Notes: generated from the sequence alone by a model not told the origin. A stretch of 64,000 nucleotides of DNA from Kumtagia sp963820075 (GCA_963820075.1 CAWFYS010000020.1:1-64000); one strand, 5' to 3'; shown: positions 52,422 through 61,272, numbered from the stretch's first letter. Numbers and translations are program-made.

Positions 52422-53351
52422 CTACTCAGCCGCCGCGAGTTCCGCCTTGATCTCGCTCAGCAGGCGGCGGCCTTCGCCCTGTTCGATGCGCGCAATATCG
52501 TCCTGGTATTTAAGCAACACGCCGATCGTGTCCGAAATCGTTTCGGGGTCGAGCGCAACCTTGTCGAGTTCCGTCAGCGCGCCGGCCCAGTCGATGGTCT
52601 CGGCGACGCCGGGCACCTTGAACAGTTCCAGTTCGCGCAGCTTCTGCACGAACTTCACGACCTCGGCCGAAAGCCGGCGGTTCGCCTGCGGCACCTTCCG
52701 CGACACGATCTCCAGTTCGCGCTCGGCATTCGGATAGTCGACCCAATGATAGAGGCACCGGCGCTTCAGCGCATCGTGGATCTCGCGCGTGCGGTTGGTG
52801 GTGATGATGACGATCGGCGGTTCCTCGGCCCTGATCGTGCCGAGTTCGGGCACCGTCACCTGGAAGTCGGCGAGGATTTCCAGCAGGAACGCCTCGAACG
52901 CCTCATCGGTGCGGTCGAGTTCGTCGATCAGGAAGACAGGCGCCGCACCCTTCTTGCCTTCAAGCGCTTGCAGCACCGGCCGCCGGATCAGGTATTTTTC
53001 GGAGAAAACGTTCCTTTCCATCGCGCCGCGATCGACCCGGCCCTCGGCCTCCTCCATGCGGATTTCGATCATCTGGGCGGCGTAGTTCCACTCATAGACC
53101 GCCGAAGAGACATCGAGGCCCTCGTAACACTGCAACCGGATCAACTGCCGGCCGAGCGCGCTTGCCAGCACTTTCGCGATCTCGGTCTTGCCGACCCCCG
53201 CCTCGCCTTCGAGAAACAGCGGCCGCTTCATGCGAAGCGCCAGGAAAAGCACGGTCGCCAGCGCCCGATCGGCCACATAATCAGCGCCGGACAGAAGATC
53301 GAGCGTCTCGTCGATCGACTGCGGCAGCGGGCGGGCGTTCTCGTCGGTCAT
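52422..53351 (-). CDS. MoxR-type AAA+ ATPase (CoxD-like)
   Basis: The protein has 309 aa. Walker A FLEGEAGVGKTEIAKVLASA, Walker B APVFLIDELDRTDEAFEAF, and sensor region EEPPIVIITTNRTREIHDAL. It starts MTDENARPLPQSIDETLDLL after a GGAGATCGA ribosome site. MoxR proteins remodel client metalloenzymes, and the next gene encodes the partner VWA protein. CoxD drives [CuSMoO2] site assembly in CO dehydrogenase; here the client enzyme is not in the window. Confidence 0.9.
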   Translation of the reverse strand: MTDENARPLPQSIDETLDLLSGADYVADRALATVLFLALRMKRPLFLEGEAGVGKTEIAKVLASALGRQLIRLQCYEGLDVSSAVYEWNYAAQMIEIRMEEAEGRVDRGAMERNVFSEKYLIRRPVLQALEGKKGAAPVFLIDELDRTDEAFEAFLLEILADFQVTVPELGTIRAEEPPIVIITTNRTREIHDALKRRCLYHWVDYPNAERELEIVSRKVPQANRRLSAEVVKFVQKLRELELFKVPGVAETIDWAGALTELDKVALDPETISDTIGVLLKYQDDIARIEQGEGRRLLSEIKAELAAAE

Positions 53352-53367
53352 TCGATCTCCGCCGGGG

Positions 53368-53862
53368 TCATAGAACCCGATAGCCGCGGTTGTGATAGAG
53401 CAAGGGATGAAGGCTATCGCCGGTGCGCAGGCCGGTCACCTTGCCAAAAAGTACACGATGAGTGGCGAGATCCTTCCAGTCGAACAGTTCGCAGTCGAAC
53501 ACGGCCATTGCGCCGATCAGCGTCGGCGCCCCGGACGAGATGGTGTCCCAGCGCCCGAGTGCGAACCGCTCCTCGACCGCCAGGCCGGTGATGCCGGAAA
53601 AGCCGACGGCCAGCGGCTGCTGCTCTGGCGCCAGCGTGTTCAGCGCGAAACGCCGATTGCGAAGAAAGCACTCGTTCTTGACGTTTTCCCGGTTCAGGCA
53701 CACCAGAATCGTCGGCGGCGCATCGGTAACGGAGCAGGCCGCGATCACCGTTGCGCCACGCAATCCGCCCTCGCCGTCGGTCGTCACCACATGCACGGCG
53801 CCCGCGAAACGCGCCATCGCGTCCCGGTAGGCCTGCGGCTCGACGTCGCTTTTCTTGAGCAC
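53368..53862 (-). CDS. flavin reductase-like FMN-binding protein
   Basis: The protein has 164 aa and begins MLKKSDVEPQAYRDAMARFA. Conserved features are GAVHVVTTDGEGGLRGATVI, ACSVTDAPPTILVCLNREN, FALNTLAPEQQPLAVGFSG and the end HPLLYHNRGYRVL. It reduces flavin with NADH or NADPH for a partner monooxygenase or acts alone. It is the first gene of the minus-strand Cox-type operon, 16 bp before moxR, but may be only a neighbour. Confidence 0.88.
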   Translation of the reverse strand: MLKKSDVEPQAYRDAMARFAGAVHVVTTDGEGGLRGATVIAACSVTDAPPTILVCLNRENVKNECFLRNRRFALNTLAPEQQPLAVGFSGITGLAVEERFALGRWDTISSGAPTLIGAMAVFDCELFDWKDLATHRVLFGKVTGLRTGDSLHPLLYHNRGYRVL

Positions 53863-54027
53863 TCGACTTTTCCCGACTGGAGGGATCGCCAGCTATATAT
53901 GGGGAGAGACCGGGCCTCACAAGGAAATCACCGCTCTGGCGCCACCGAAATCGGCAGTTGCGCCAGCGGCATACGGTCGTTACCAGTTCTCGCGAACAAG
54001 CGTTTCAGCGCGGATCCAACGCTTCCA

Positions 54028-55104
54028 ATGGTGAATGTCCCGGCGATGCAGCTTGCCAAAATTGCGACCGTGCTGCTCGCCTGGTCGTTGGCCGCCGGGC
54101 CGGCGCGGGCCGAACCGGCCAGGATCGGCGTTGTAGCCCCGCTCAGCGGTCCATCCGAAATGCTCGGCAAGCAGGTGGTCGGGGGCGCGCGCGCAGCAGC
54201 CGGCGATGCAGCGCTCGAAATCGTGGACGATGCCTGTTCGAGCGAAGGGGGAGCCGACGCGGCCCGCCGCCTCGTCGAGGCCAAGGTGAAAATCGTCATA
54301 GGCTTTCTCTGCACCGAGGCGATCGAGGCGGCGCTGCCGATTTTCAAGGATGCGCAAATCCCGGTCATCACGCCCGGCGTGCGCACCGACAGCCTGACCG
54401 ACCGCAGGGACAAGACGGGCTGGCCCGTCCACCGGCTCGCGCCCCGCGCCGACGCGGAGGGGGAAGCCTTCGCTTCGCTGCTCGTGCCGCTTTGGCGCGA
54501 CAGCCTTTTCGCGGTGGTCGATGACGGCACCATATACGGGCGCGACCTTGCCGAGACGTTTCGCGCAGCCGCCGAGAGCAAGGCGCTGAAGCCGGTCTTC
54601 GTCGATACGTTCCGTCCGCAGATGGAAAACCAGATCGGGCTTGTCGGTCGCCTCAGGAAAGCCGGGGCCGCGAATGTGATGGTCGGCGGCGACCGCGACG
54701 ACATTGCGGCAATGACGCGCGACGCGGCGGCTCTCGGGGCACGTCTGACCTTTGCCGGCGGCGAGACGCTGCGCTCGGCTTCCAACGGTGTCCCGCTTGC
54801 GGCAGGCACGCTGATGGTCGGCCTGCCGGAATGGGCCGAGATCGCCGACCCCGCGGTGCTCGCCGAACTGTCCGGGCGTCAAGTGATTGCGGAGGGCTAT
54901 TTCCTGCCTGCCTATGCCGCCGCACAGGTGGCGATTGCCGCCGCCGCCAGCCGGATTGGACCGGACGGCACGGCGCTGTTGACAGGTCCGTTTGCCACGG
55001 CGCTTGGCCCTGTCAGTTTCGACCCCAAGGGCGACCTGACCAAAAATCCCTACAGTCTGTTTCGTTATGACGGGACGCGCTTCATGCCGTTGGAGAGCCA
55101 ATAA
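54028..55104 (+). CDS. periplasmic binding protein of the branched-chain amino acid ABC type
   Basis: From ATG 54028 (MVNVPAMQLAKIATVLLAWS) or 54046 the protein has 352-358 aa, with a signal peptide ending ARAEP. IGVVAPLSGPSEMLGKQVV, FLCTEAIEAALPIFKDAQIP and DDGTIYGRDLAETFRAAA mark a Peripla_BP_6 fold. No ABC partners are nearby, so it may serve another transporter or sense a ligand. TAATG couples it to the P1 peptidase gene. The long open frame upstream is a shadow. Confidence 0.85.
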   Translation: MVNVPAMQLAKIATVLLAWSLAAGPARAEPARIGVVAPLSGPSEMLGKQVVGGARAAAGDAALEIVDDACSSEGGADAARRLVEAKVKIVIGFLCTEAIEAALPIFKDAQIPVITPGVRTDSLTDRRDKTGWPVHRLAPRADAEGEAFASLLVPLWRDSLFAVVDDGTIYGRDLAETFRAAAESKALKPVFVDTFRPQMENQIGLVGRLRKAGAANVMVGGDRDDIAAMTRDAAALGARLTFAGGETLRSASNGVPLAAGTLMVGLPEWAEIADPAVLAELSGRQVIAEGYFLPAYAAAQVAIAAAASRIGPDGTALLTGPFATALGPVSFDPKGDLTKNPYSLFRYDGTRFMPLESQ

Positions 55105-56111
55105 TGTTCCGCACCGGCCGGCGCAATCTGATCACCGACGTCGAGGGATTGAAGGTCGGCAATGCCGCCGATGCGCGGCTGAAATCCGGCGTCACCGTGC
55201 TCGTCTGCGACGAGCCGGCAATAGCCAGTTTCCAGGTTCTTGGCGGGGCTCCGGGAACACGCGAGACCGACCTGCTCGAACCGCACAGCAGCGTCCAGGC
55301 AGTCAACGCGCTCGTGCTCTCCGGCGGCTCGGCTTTCGGGCTTGACGCGGCGTCGGGTGTCCAGGCGGCGCTGCGCGAACAGGGCGTAGGCTTCGACGTC
55401 GGCGGATACCGGGTGCCGATCGTGCCGGCCGCCATCCTGTTCGACCTTCGCAATGGCGGAGACAAGGATTGGGGCCGCTATCCGCCCTATCGGGAACTCG
55501 GCTATCAGGCCGCCCGCGCCGCCGCCAGCGATTTCGCAATCGGAACGGAAGGCGCGGGAACCGGCGCGCTGAGTTCCGGGCTGAAAGGCGGGCTGGGCTC
55601 GGCCTCCACCATGCTCGACAATGGCGTGACCATCGGCGCGCTTGCCGCGGTCAACCCGACTGGGTCGGTCACAGTCGGGCGCGGCCGCCACTTCTGGGCG
55701 GCCCCTTTCGAGATCGGCGACGAATTCGGCGGCCTCGGCTATCCTCATCCGATGCCGGAGGAGGCCAAAAGGATCCTGCTCAAATACCGGGACAAAGCGC
55801 ACCTGGGAAACACCATCATCGCGATCGTCGCCACTGACGCCGTGCTGACCAAGGCTGACGCGAAACGCCTGGCGATGGCCACGCATGACGGATTTGCCCG
55901 CGCGACCTGGCCGGCGCACACTCCCGCCGATGGCGATCTTGTGTTTGCGCTGGCCACGGGGCGAAGCGGCAGGACGCTGGAACGGGACGACGCGATCGAC
56001 CTCTATGCCGCCGCCGGCGCCACCATGGCCCGCGCCATAGCGCGCGGCGTATTCGCGGCCACGCCCGCCAGCGGCGACCTTTTTCCCGTGTGGTCGTCGC
56101 GGGTGGGGTGA
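55104..56111 (+). CDS. P1 family peptidase (DmpA/BapA-like)
   Basis: The protein has 335 aa and begins MFRTGRRNLITDVEGLKVGN. ALVLSGGSAFGLDAASGVQA and the autocleavage site LKGGLGSASTMLDNGVTIGA are hallmark stretches; the Ser after Gly becomes the N-terminal nucleophile of the beta subunit. AAVNPTGSVTVG and the end GDLFPVWSSRVG also match. These aminopeptidases act on D-amino acid or beta-peptide amides. Its start overlaps the stop of the binding-protein gene, hinting that the binding protein's ligand may be a peptide or amide. Confidence 0.92.
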   Translation: MFRTGRRNLITDVEGLKVGNAADARLKSGVTVLVCDEPAIASFQVLGGAPGTRETDLLEPHSSVQAVNALVLSGGSAFGLDAASGVQAALREQGVGFDVGGYRVPIVPAAILFDLRNGGDKDWGRYPPYRELGYQAARAAASDFAIGTEGAGTGALSSGLKGGLGSASTMLDNGVTIGALAAVNPTGSVTVGRGRHFWAAPFEIGDEFGGLGYPHPMPEEAKRILLKYRDKAHLGNTIIAIVATDAVLTKADAKRLAMATHDGFARATWPAHTPADGDLVFALATGRSGRTLERDDAIDLYAAAGATMARAIARGVFAATPASGDLFPVWSSRVG

Positions 56112-56667
56112 ATGCCGGGCCCCGCCGCGCAAGATGGCGTCGACGGCCAAGCGCGGCAAACGAAGCGTCCGCCCGGCCCGTTTCCGCGCTTCCGGCAAGC
56201 CCTGCCGTCGCTGCGCGTGACATTGATCGGCGCGGTGTTGTGGGCATGCGCGGCGGCGGCAAGTGCCGCAGTCAATCTCCTGATGGCCGGCTGGGGTTCG
56301 CCAGACAAGAATTCTCGCCGTGGTCGCGCTGTATGCCGCCGGTTCGGCCGTCGCTTTTCCGCTTGCCTATGCCTGCGCCCGGCTGATCGCCTCGAATGGA
56401 GGCCGCGAGACGCGTTTCGCGGCGGCATTTCTGTGTTTCACGGCGGTGACGATTGCGATCACCGCCGCTGTCTACGCGCTCGATTACCGCCAGTATTATG
56501 CGCATTGGCACGCCAGTGCTTTTTCCTTTACCTGGCTGCTGCAATTCGTCTTCACCACGCTCGGGGCGCTTTTCCAGTTCTCCGTGACGGGAGTCCGCCT
56601 CTATTTTCCGGTCGGCTTCTTCGCGCTTCTGGCGGTATCTTTCTGGTTCGCCCGCCATCGACGTTGA
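56112..56667 (+). pseudogene. small polytopic membrane protein, one extra base
   Basis: ATG 56112 directly follows the peptidase stop. Frame one reads MPGPAAQDGVDGQARQTKRP, TLIGAVLWACAAAASAAVNL and GWGSPDK. An extra A near 56309 (GAATTC for GATTC) shifts to ILAVVALYAAGSAVAFPLAY, FLCFTAVTIAITAAVYALDY and LLQFVFTTLGALFQF, ending WFARHRR at 56667. Corrected length is 184 aa with four membrane spans. No known family. Confidence 0.6.
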
Positions 56668-56690
56668 GGAGCGGCGCGCCAGCTTTCGTC

Positions 56691-56743
56691 TGCGCATCGC
56701 TTTTACCGAAAACCGGGTTCCACTTTTCGGAGCGATGCTCTAA
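56691..56743 (+). repeat. dispersed repeat R2, 3' half only
   Basis: Carries the second R2 module: CGCATCGCTTTTACCGAAAA, CCACTTTTCGGAGCGATGC and TCTAA. The first hairpin module is missing. Its end runs straight into repeat R1 copy 3, making a composite element. Confidence 0.8.
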
Positions 56744-56842
56744 GCAGGTTTCGAAAGATGTCTCACGGTTTTCCGACAAAAACCTGCGACAAAACAAGAG
56801 CCTAAGCAGGCCGGGCGTGGGCGGAGCCACGCAGGTCGCTTG
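56740..56842 (+). repeat. dispersed palindromic repeat R1, copy 3
   Basis: The most diverged copy: CTAAGCAGGTTTCGAAAGAT, TCTCACGGTTTTCCGACAA, AACCTGCGACAAAACAAG and hairpin GCGTGGGCGGAGCCACGC; the right end CTGCTTAG is lost. It ends 35 bp before purB. Confidence 0.85.
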
Positions 56843-56877
56843 GGAGGCGCCGAGATTTCCACAGTCAGGAGCGGCTG

Positions 56878-58185
56878 ATGATCCCTCGTTATTCGCGGCC
56901 GGAAATGGTCGCCATCTGGTCGCCCGAGACCCGCTTCCGCATCTGGTTCGAGATCGAGGCGCATGCCTGCGACGCGCTGGCCGAGATCGGCGTCATCCCC
57001 AAGGAGGCGGCCCGCACCATCCGGGAAAAAGGCGGCGCGGCCACCTTCGACGTGGAGCGCATCGATGAGATCGAGCGCGTCACCAGGCACGACGTCATCG
57101 CCTTCCTGACGCATCTGGCGGAGTTCGTCGGGCCGGACGCCCGCTTCATCCATCAGGGGATGACCTCGTCGGATGTTCTCGACACCTGCCTTGCCGTGCA
57201 GCTTTCGCGCGCCAGCGACATTCTGCTCGCCGATATCGACGCGCTGCTTGCCGCGCTGAAGCGCCGCGCCTTCGAGCATAAAAACACGGTGACGATTGGC
57301 CGCAGCCACGGCATCCACGCCGAACCGACCACTTTCGGCGTCAAGCTGGCGCAGGCCCATGCGGAATTTTCGCGCTGCCGCGAAAGGCTGGTGCACGCCC
57401 GCGCGGAAATCGCCACCTGCGCCATTTCCGGCGCAGTCGGCACCTTCGCCAATATCGACCCCCGCGTCGAGGCGCATGTGGCGGCCAAGCTCGGCCTCAA
57501 GCCGGAACCCGTCTCGACCCAAGTGATCCCGCGCGATCGCCACGCCATGTTCTTCGCCACGCTTGGCGTCATCGCCTCCTCGATCGAGCGGCTGGCGATC
57601 GAGGTCCGTCACTTGCAGCGCACCGAAGTGCTCGAAGCCGAGGAATATTTCTCGCCCGGCCAAAAGGGCTCCTCGGCAATGCCGCATAAGCGTAATCCGG
57701 TGCTTACTGAAAACCTGACCGGCCTCGCCCGTATGGTGCGCGCCTTTGCGCTGCCGGCGATGGAAAACGTGGCGCTCTGGCACGAGCGCGACATCTCGCA
57801 CTCGTCGGTCGAGCGCATGATCGGCCCGGACGCCACGATCACGCTGGACTTCGCCCTGGCGCGGCTGACCGGCGTCATCGACAAGCTGCTGGTCTATCCG
57901 GACAACATGCTGAGGAACCTCAACACGTTCCGCGGCCTTGTGCATTCGCAGCGCGTACTGCTGGCGCTTACTCAGGCCGGCGTGTCGCGCGAGGACGCTT
58001 ATCGCCTGGTGCAGCGCAACGCCATGAAAGTGTGGGAGCAAGGCGCCGATTTCCTCGAGGAACTGCTTGCCGACAGCGAGGTGCGCGCGGCGCTTTCCGA
58101 GGATGATATCCGCGAAAAGTTCGATCTGGCTTACCATACGGCCCAGGTCGACACGATCTTCCGCCGGGTTTTTGGGGACGGCTGA
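56878..58185 (+). CDS. purB: adenylosuccinate lyase
   Basis: The protein has 435 aa and starts MIPRYSRPEMVAIWSPETRF after an AGGAGCGG ribosome site. Key sites: RSHGIHAEPTTFGVK (catalytic His region), MTSSDVLDTCLAVQL, the signature loop GSSAMPHKRNPVLTEN, and HERDISHSSVERMIGPDA. It catalyses two steps of purine synthesis in the cytoplasm. The downstream hydrolase overlaps its stop by one base (TGATG). Confidence 0.96.
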   Translation: MIPRYSRPEMVAIWSPETRFRIWFEIEAHACDALAEIGVIPKEAARTIREKGGAATFDVERIDEIERVTRHDVIAFLTHLAEFVGPDARFIHQGMTSSDVLDTCLAVQLSRASDILLADIDALLAALKRRAFEHKNTVTIGRSHGIHAEPTTFGVKLAQAHAEFSRCRERLVHARAEIATCAISGAVGTFANIDPRVEAHVAAKLGLKPEPVSTQVIPRDRHAMFFATLGVIASSIERLAIEVRHLQRTEVLEAEEYFSPGQKGSSAMPHKRNPVLTENLTGLARMVRAFALPAMENVALWHERDISHSSVERMIGPDATITLDFALARLTGVIDKLLVYPDNMLRNLNTFRGLVHSQRVLLALTQAGVSREDAYRLVQRNAMKVWEQGADFLEELLADSEVRAALSEDDIREKFDLAYHTAQVDTIFRRVFGDG

Positions 58186-58757
58186 TGATCAATGCGGCTG
58201 GCGACTTCGATTTTCTGATACTTCCCGGGCGCAACAATAGCGGGGCGGACCACTGGCTCTCGCATTGGTGCCGGGTGTTTGCGAACAGCAGCCGCGTCTT
58301 GCAGGACGATTGGCACAAGCCCGACCCGCAAGCGTGGATCGGCAGGCTCGACGCGGCGGTGCAGACGGCGCCGCGCCGGGTCGTACTGCTGGCGCATTCG
58401 CTTGCCGTCGCCACGACCGTGAAATGGGCCGTCGCGGCCACGAGTGCCCAGACCGGCAAGGTTGCCTGCGCCTTTCTGGTGGCGCCGACCAATGTGGAAG
58501 ACCCTGACCCCTCCTTCGATCTGGTGCGGCCATTCGCACCGCTGCCTTTGGAGCGGCTGCCCTTCCCGGCACTGGTGGTTGCGAGCCGCACCGATCCGCG
58601 CGTGACTTTCGATCAGGCCGCCAGCTTTGCCGCCGCCTGGGGCGCCGAACTGGCGGATGCCGGCGACCTCGGACACATGGGCAGCGAAATGAGGCTCGGA
58701 CTGTGGCCCACGGGCCTGCTTCTGCTCGGCCGCCTGCTGGAGCGCGCGCGCGTCTAA
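58185..58757 (+). CDS. RBBP9/YdeN family serine hydrolase (first of two)
   Basis: The protein has 190 aa. FDFLILPGRNNSGADHWLSH is the family start (LPG..NSGxxHW), nucleophile Ser in RRVVLLAHSLAVATTVKW, Asp in VVASRTDPRVTF and His in AGDLGHMGSEMRLGLWP. Alpha/beta hydrolase of unknown substrate. It is coupled to purB. The TAA stop is supplied by repeat R1 copy 4. A paralogue lies at 61273. Confidence 0.88.
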   Translation: MINAAGDFDFLILPGRNNSGADHWLSHWCRVFANSSRVLQDDWHKPDPQAWIGRLDAAVQTAPRRVVLLAHSLAVATTVKWAVAATSAQTGKVACAFLVAPTNVEDPDPSFDLVRPFAPLPLERLPFPALVVASRTDPRVTFDQAASFAAAWGAELADAGDLGHMGSEMRLGLWPTGLLLLGRLLERARV

Positions 58758-58859
58758 GCAGGTTCCGGAAAAGTGTCTCACGGTTTTCCGACAGAGACCT
58801 GCGACAAAACAAGAGGCTAAGCAGGCGAAGCGTGGGCGAAGCCACGCAAGTCTGCTTAG
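58754..58859 (+). repeat. dispersed palindromic repeat R1, copy 4
   Basis: Consensus-like copy with both ends CTAAGCAG and CTGCTTAG, TTCCGGAAAAGTGTCTCAC and hairpin GCGTGGGCGAAGCCACGC. Its TAA (58755-58757) terminates the upstream hydrolase. Confidence 0.92.
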
Positions 58860-58928
58860 CGGGTTGGCGCCGCTCCGCAGGGTGTTGAAGGCAGATAGAA
58901 TTGCGATGTTCCCGCTGCGATTGTTATT

Positions 58929-59113
58929 CCAGCGGCCCTAAGCTTTGACCGTCGGTGCCGCCCCTCATCGCCCTGCCGGGCACTTCTTGCTCCCCGCAAG
59001 CGGGGCGAAGGTCGCCGGCCGCAACGAAGGTATTCCTTTCCGCGACGTCGGCGATAGGCGAAATCCCTGAAGGGAGCGTCCTTCGCCCCGCTTGCGGGGC
59101 GAAGATGCCGGCA
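58929..59113 (+). repeat. dispersed repeat R3, copy 2, with GC palindromes
   Basis: Shares CAGCGGCCCT and GTGCCGCCCCTCATCGC with 48370-48478. It contains CCCCGCAAGCGGGG and CCCCGCTTGCGGGG, each followed by CGAAG, about 95 bp apart and themselves palindromic. Together with R1 copy 4 it fills the gap between the hydrolase and the peptidoglycan-binding gene; no gene is seen. Confidence 0.75.
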
Positions 59114-59188
59114 GGCATATGAGGGGCAGCACCGACTTGCCAGAGCACGCTATCGCACCAGACGGTCAACCTTCATAGCCATTGGCAA

Positions 59189-59651
59189 TCAGCTCTTGAG
59201 GGCTGCCCAGGTCCTGCGGCCGACGATTCCATCAACCGCCAGCTTCTTGCCATCGAAATCAACATTGGCCGTCTGGAACGCTTTTACCGCAGCCTCGGTA
59301 AGCGGACCAAAGTCGCTGTCTATGGGGCCGGGATTGTGGCCGGCGTGCTTGAGAAGTTCCTGAAGAAGTTTCACCGCGGCGCCGCTCGCGCCCCTTTTTA
59401 TCTCCGGAGGCGTCAGCCTGGACCAGGTCTTCGGGCCGACAATGCCGTCGATCACCAGAGGAAACGATAATGCAAGGGGTTTCCCGGCCGAGCGATCTGT
59501 TTGGTACTCTTGACCGCAGCCTCGGTCTTGGCTCCGAAATATCCCGTCGTCATCACCTGTTGTTGAGATATTTTCTATCGATAAGAGCCGCCTGCGCCTT
59601 CTTTACAGCCGCACCAGTCGAGCCCTTGCTGATGGTAGGTCCGTTGGCCAT
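59189..59651 (-). pseudogene. peptidoglycan-binding protein with two PG_binding_1 domains, frameshifted
   Basis: ATG 59651 has a near-perfect AGGAGG ribosome site and reads MANGPTISKGSTGAAVKKAQ then AALIDRKYLN. At least three frame changes fall between about 59460 and 59560; pieces GDDGIF, FGAKTEAAVK and YQTDRSAGKPLALSFPLVID lie in different frames. The last frame reads IDGIVGPKTWSRLTPPE and the second domain ASGAAVKLLQELLKHAG, FGPLTEAAVKAFQTANVD and DGIVGRRTWAALKS. PG_binding_1 modules anchor proteins to the cell wall; here no enzymatic domain is attached. The upstream region is strongly AT-rich. Confidence 0.7.
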
Positions 59652-60178
59652 TGAATTTCCTCCTTGTGTTAGGGATTTATATATTTCATCTCCCCGTTTT
59701 AAATACTTTTGTTTGAAATCTATATTATAAATACACATTCGTCAATGAATAAATCTCTGCCATTAATGCGAGAGACGGTGCTCATTAGAGAAGTTGCAAG
59801 ATGATTGTGCCGATAACCCAATGAATAATCTTTCAATATTGTCGGCATTTTAGGATTTTCGCCGATATTGGTATGAGTGCTATTAAACGGTTGCAGATCA
59901 GGCGGCCCGACTGCGATTGCGATTCAGCGATCGGACACAGCGGCCGGAATCGGAGCGGCGCGTTCAGCGCCGTCAACGGCAAGAGCTGGCTGGAAATGGA
60001 TGAGGACACCGCCGCCGAGCCACAGCCGCGTGCGATGGTTCACGGCTGGCGCTCTGACGACCGCCATGCCCGCGGCGTTTCTTCGCCTTGCCGGCTATTT
60101 CGAGGCAGGGGCCGCTGCGGACACGACCTCCGGCATCATCATTGAGGGCGAATAGGAGAGCTGCCGCCTTCGTTCACT
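59652..60178. other. AT-rich promoter region and uncertain open frame
   Basis: 59660-59760 is strikingly AT-rich (for example TTTATATATTTC, TCTATATTATAAATACAC) against the surrounding GC-rich DNA; it is probably the promoter of the minus-strand peptidoglycan-binding gene and may be of foreign origin. From 59873 to 60155 two overlapping plus frames (ending DLRHHH and TTSGIIIEGE) contain no family I recognise and look like a decayed gene. Confidence 0.4.
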
Positions 60179-61075
60179 CTACTCTGCCGGGACGATGCGG
60201 ACGACATTGCCCCATGGGTCCTCGTGCACCGACTCCGAGGTCGCTTGCCTGGAGCGGAATTCGACAAAGGAAAGTCCCGACCGGTCGGCATCGCGCTGCT
60301 TCGCGCCGGCGCTCTGCCAGGCATTGGCGCCGACATGATGGTGATAGCCGCCGGTGGACAGGAATACCGCGCTGCCGCCGTAATTCGCCATCGTGTCAAA
60401 GCCGAGTTCGTCGTGCCACCATTGCTCCGCCTCGGCCGCATTGCCGACGCGCAGATGGACATGGCCCACCATGCTGCCTGCCGGGGCGCCGCTCCACTCG
60501 GCGTCGTTCGGGCCTATCTCGCCAAGCAGGTTCTGTATATCGAGCGGCAACGTCGCCAACTTTACAGATCCGCCATCGAAAGCCCACCGATCGCGCGGCC
60601 GGTCGGCATAGATCTCGATGCCGTTGCCTTCGGGGTCGGTCAGGTAGATCGCCTCGCTCACCAGATGGTCGGAGGCGCCCACCACCTGGATCCGCCGGTC
60701 GATGGCGCGACGCGTCCAGCGCGCCAGATCCGCGCGGGCTGGCAGCAGGAAGGCCGTGTGATAAAGCCCTGCGGCGCGCGGATCGTCCGGTCGCGCCGCC
60801 TTGAATTCCTCGATCTCCAGCAGCGGCAGCCCGCCCGCGCCGAGCACGATGGCGCCCGGCCGACGCGCGACCTCCGCCAGGCCGACCGCGTCCTTGTAAT
60901 AGTCGGCAACATTATTCACGTCGCGCGCCTTGATGCCGACCGTGGTGACGCTCACCGGCGCGTCGGCCGCAAAGGGAAGTTTGCTCATCATTGTCTCCGC
61001 ACGGGAAAGACCCGTCATTGCATCAAGCGCCAGAAGGCTGGCCGCACCGGAAAAGCCGCGTCTCGACAACTTCAT
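60179..61075 (-). CDS. VOC family (glyoxalase/extradiol dioxygenase-like) protein, possibly Tat-exported
   Basis: With the start at MKLSRRGFSGAASLLALDAM (61075; GGAGG five bases upstream) the protein has 298 aa and a twin-arginine-like leader. An internal start MMSKLPFAADAP (60991) with GGAGA upstream would give a cytoplasmic form. Two VOC modules: VSVTTVGIKARDVNNVADYY ... GLYHTAFLLPAR, YLTDPEGNGIEIYADRPRD, then VGHVHLRVGNAAEAEQWWHD and STGGYHHHVGANAW, with FVEFRSRQ. His, His and Glu fit a metal site as in CatE-type catechol 2,3-dioxygenases. Substrate unknown. Confidence 0.85.
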   Translation of the reverse strand: MKLSRRGFSGAASLLALDAMTGLSRAETMMSKLPFAADAPVSVTTVGIKARDVNNVADYYKDAVGLAEVARRPGAIVLGAGGLPLLEIEEFKAARPDDPRAAGLYHTAFLLPARADLARWTRRAIDRRIQVVGASDHLVSEAIYLTDPEGNGIEIYADRPRDRWAFDGGSVKLATLPLDIQNLLGEIGPNDAEWSGAPAGSMVGHVHLRVGNAAEAEQWWHDELGFDTMANYGGSAVFLSTGGYHHHVGANAWQSAGAKQRDADRSGLSFVEFRSRQATSESVHEDPWGNVVRIVPAE

Positions 61076-61272
61076 GCAATCCTCCGGCCGCGCGACCAAT
61101 TCCTTTTAACATCGGATTGGAGGTGCGTGCGCGCAAGCCGGCAAAGCGCGAACACGTCGTTCGCAAATAGTGAACGATCCATGATCCACGAATATAGCTG
61201 GTTGACAATCCGTTAGACGATCCTGGCACCGGCAAGATTGCGCAAGTCGTATCCCATCGCTAAATCGGCACC

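Noticed and set aside
53392..54027. Plus-strand extension of the binding protein back to 53392
   Set aside because: It is antisense to the flavin reductase; the signal peptide begins at 54028-54046.
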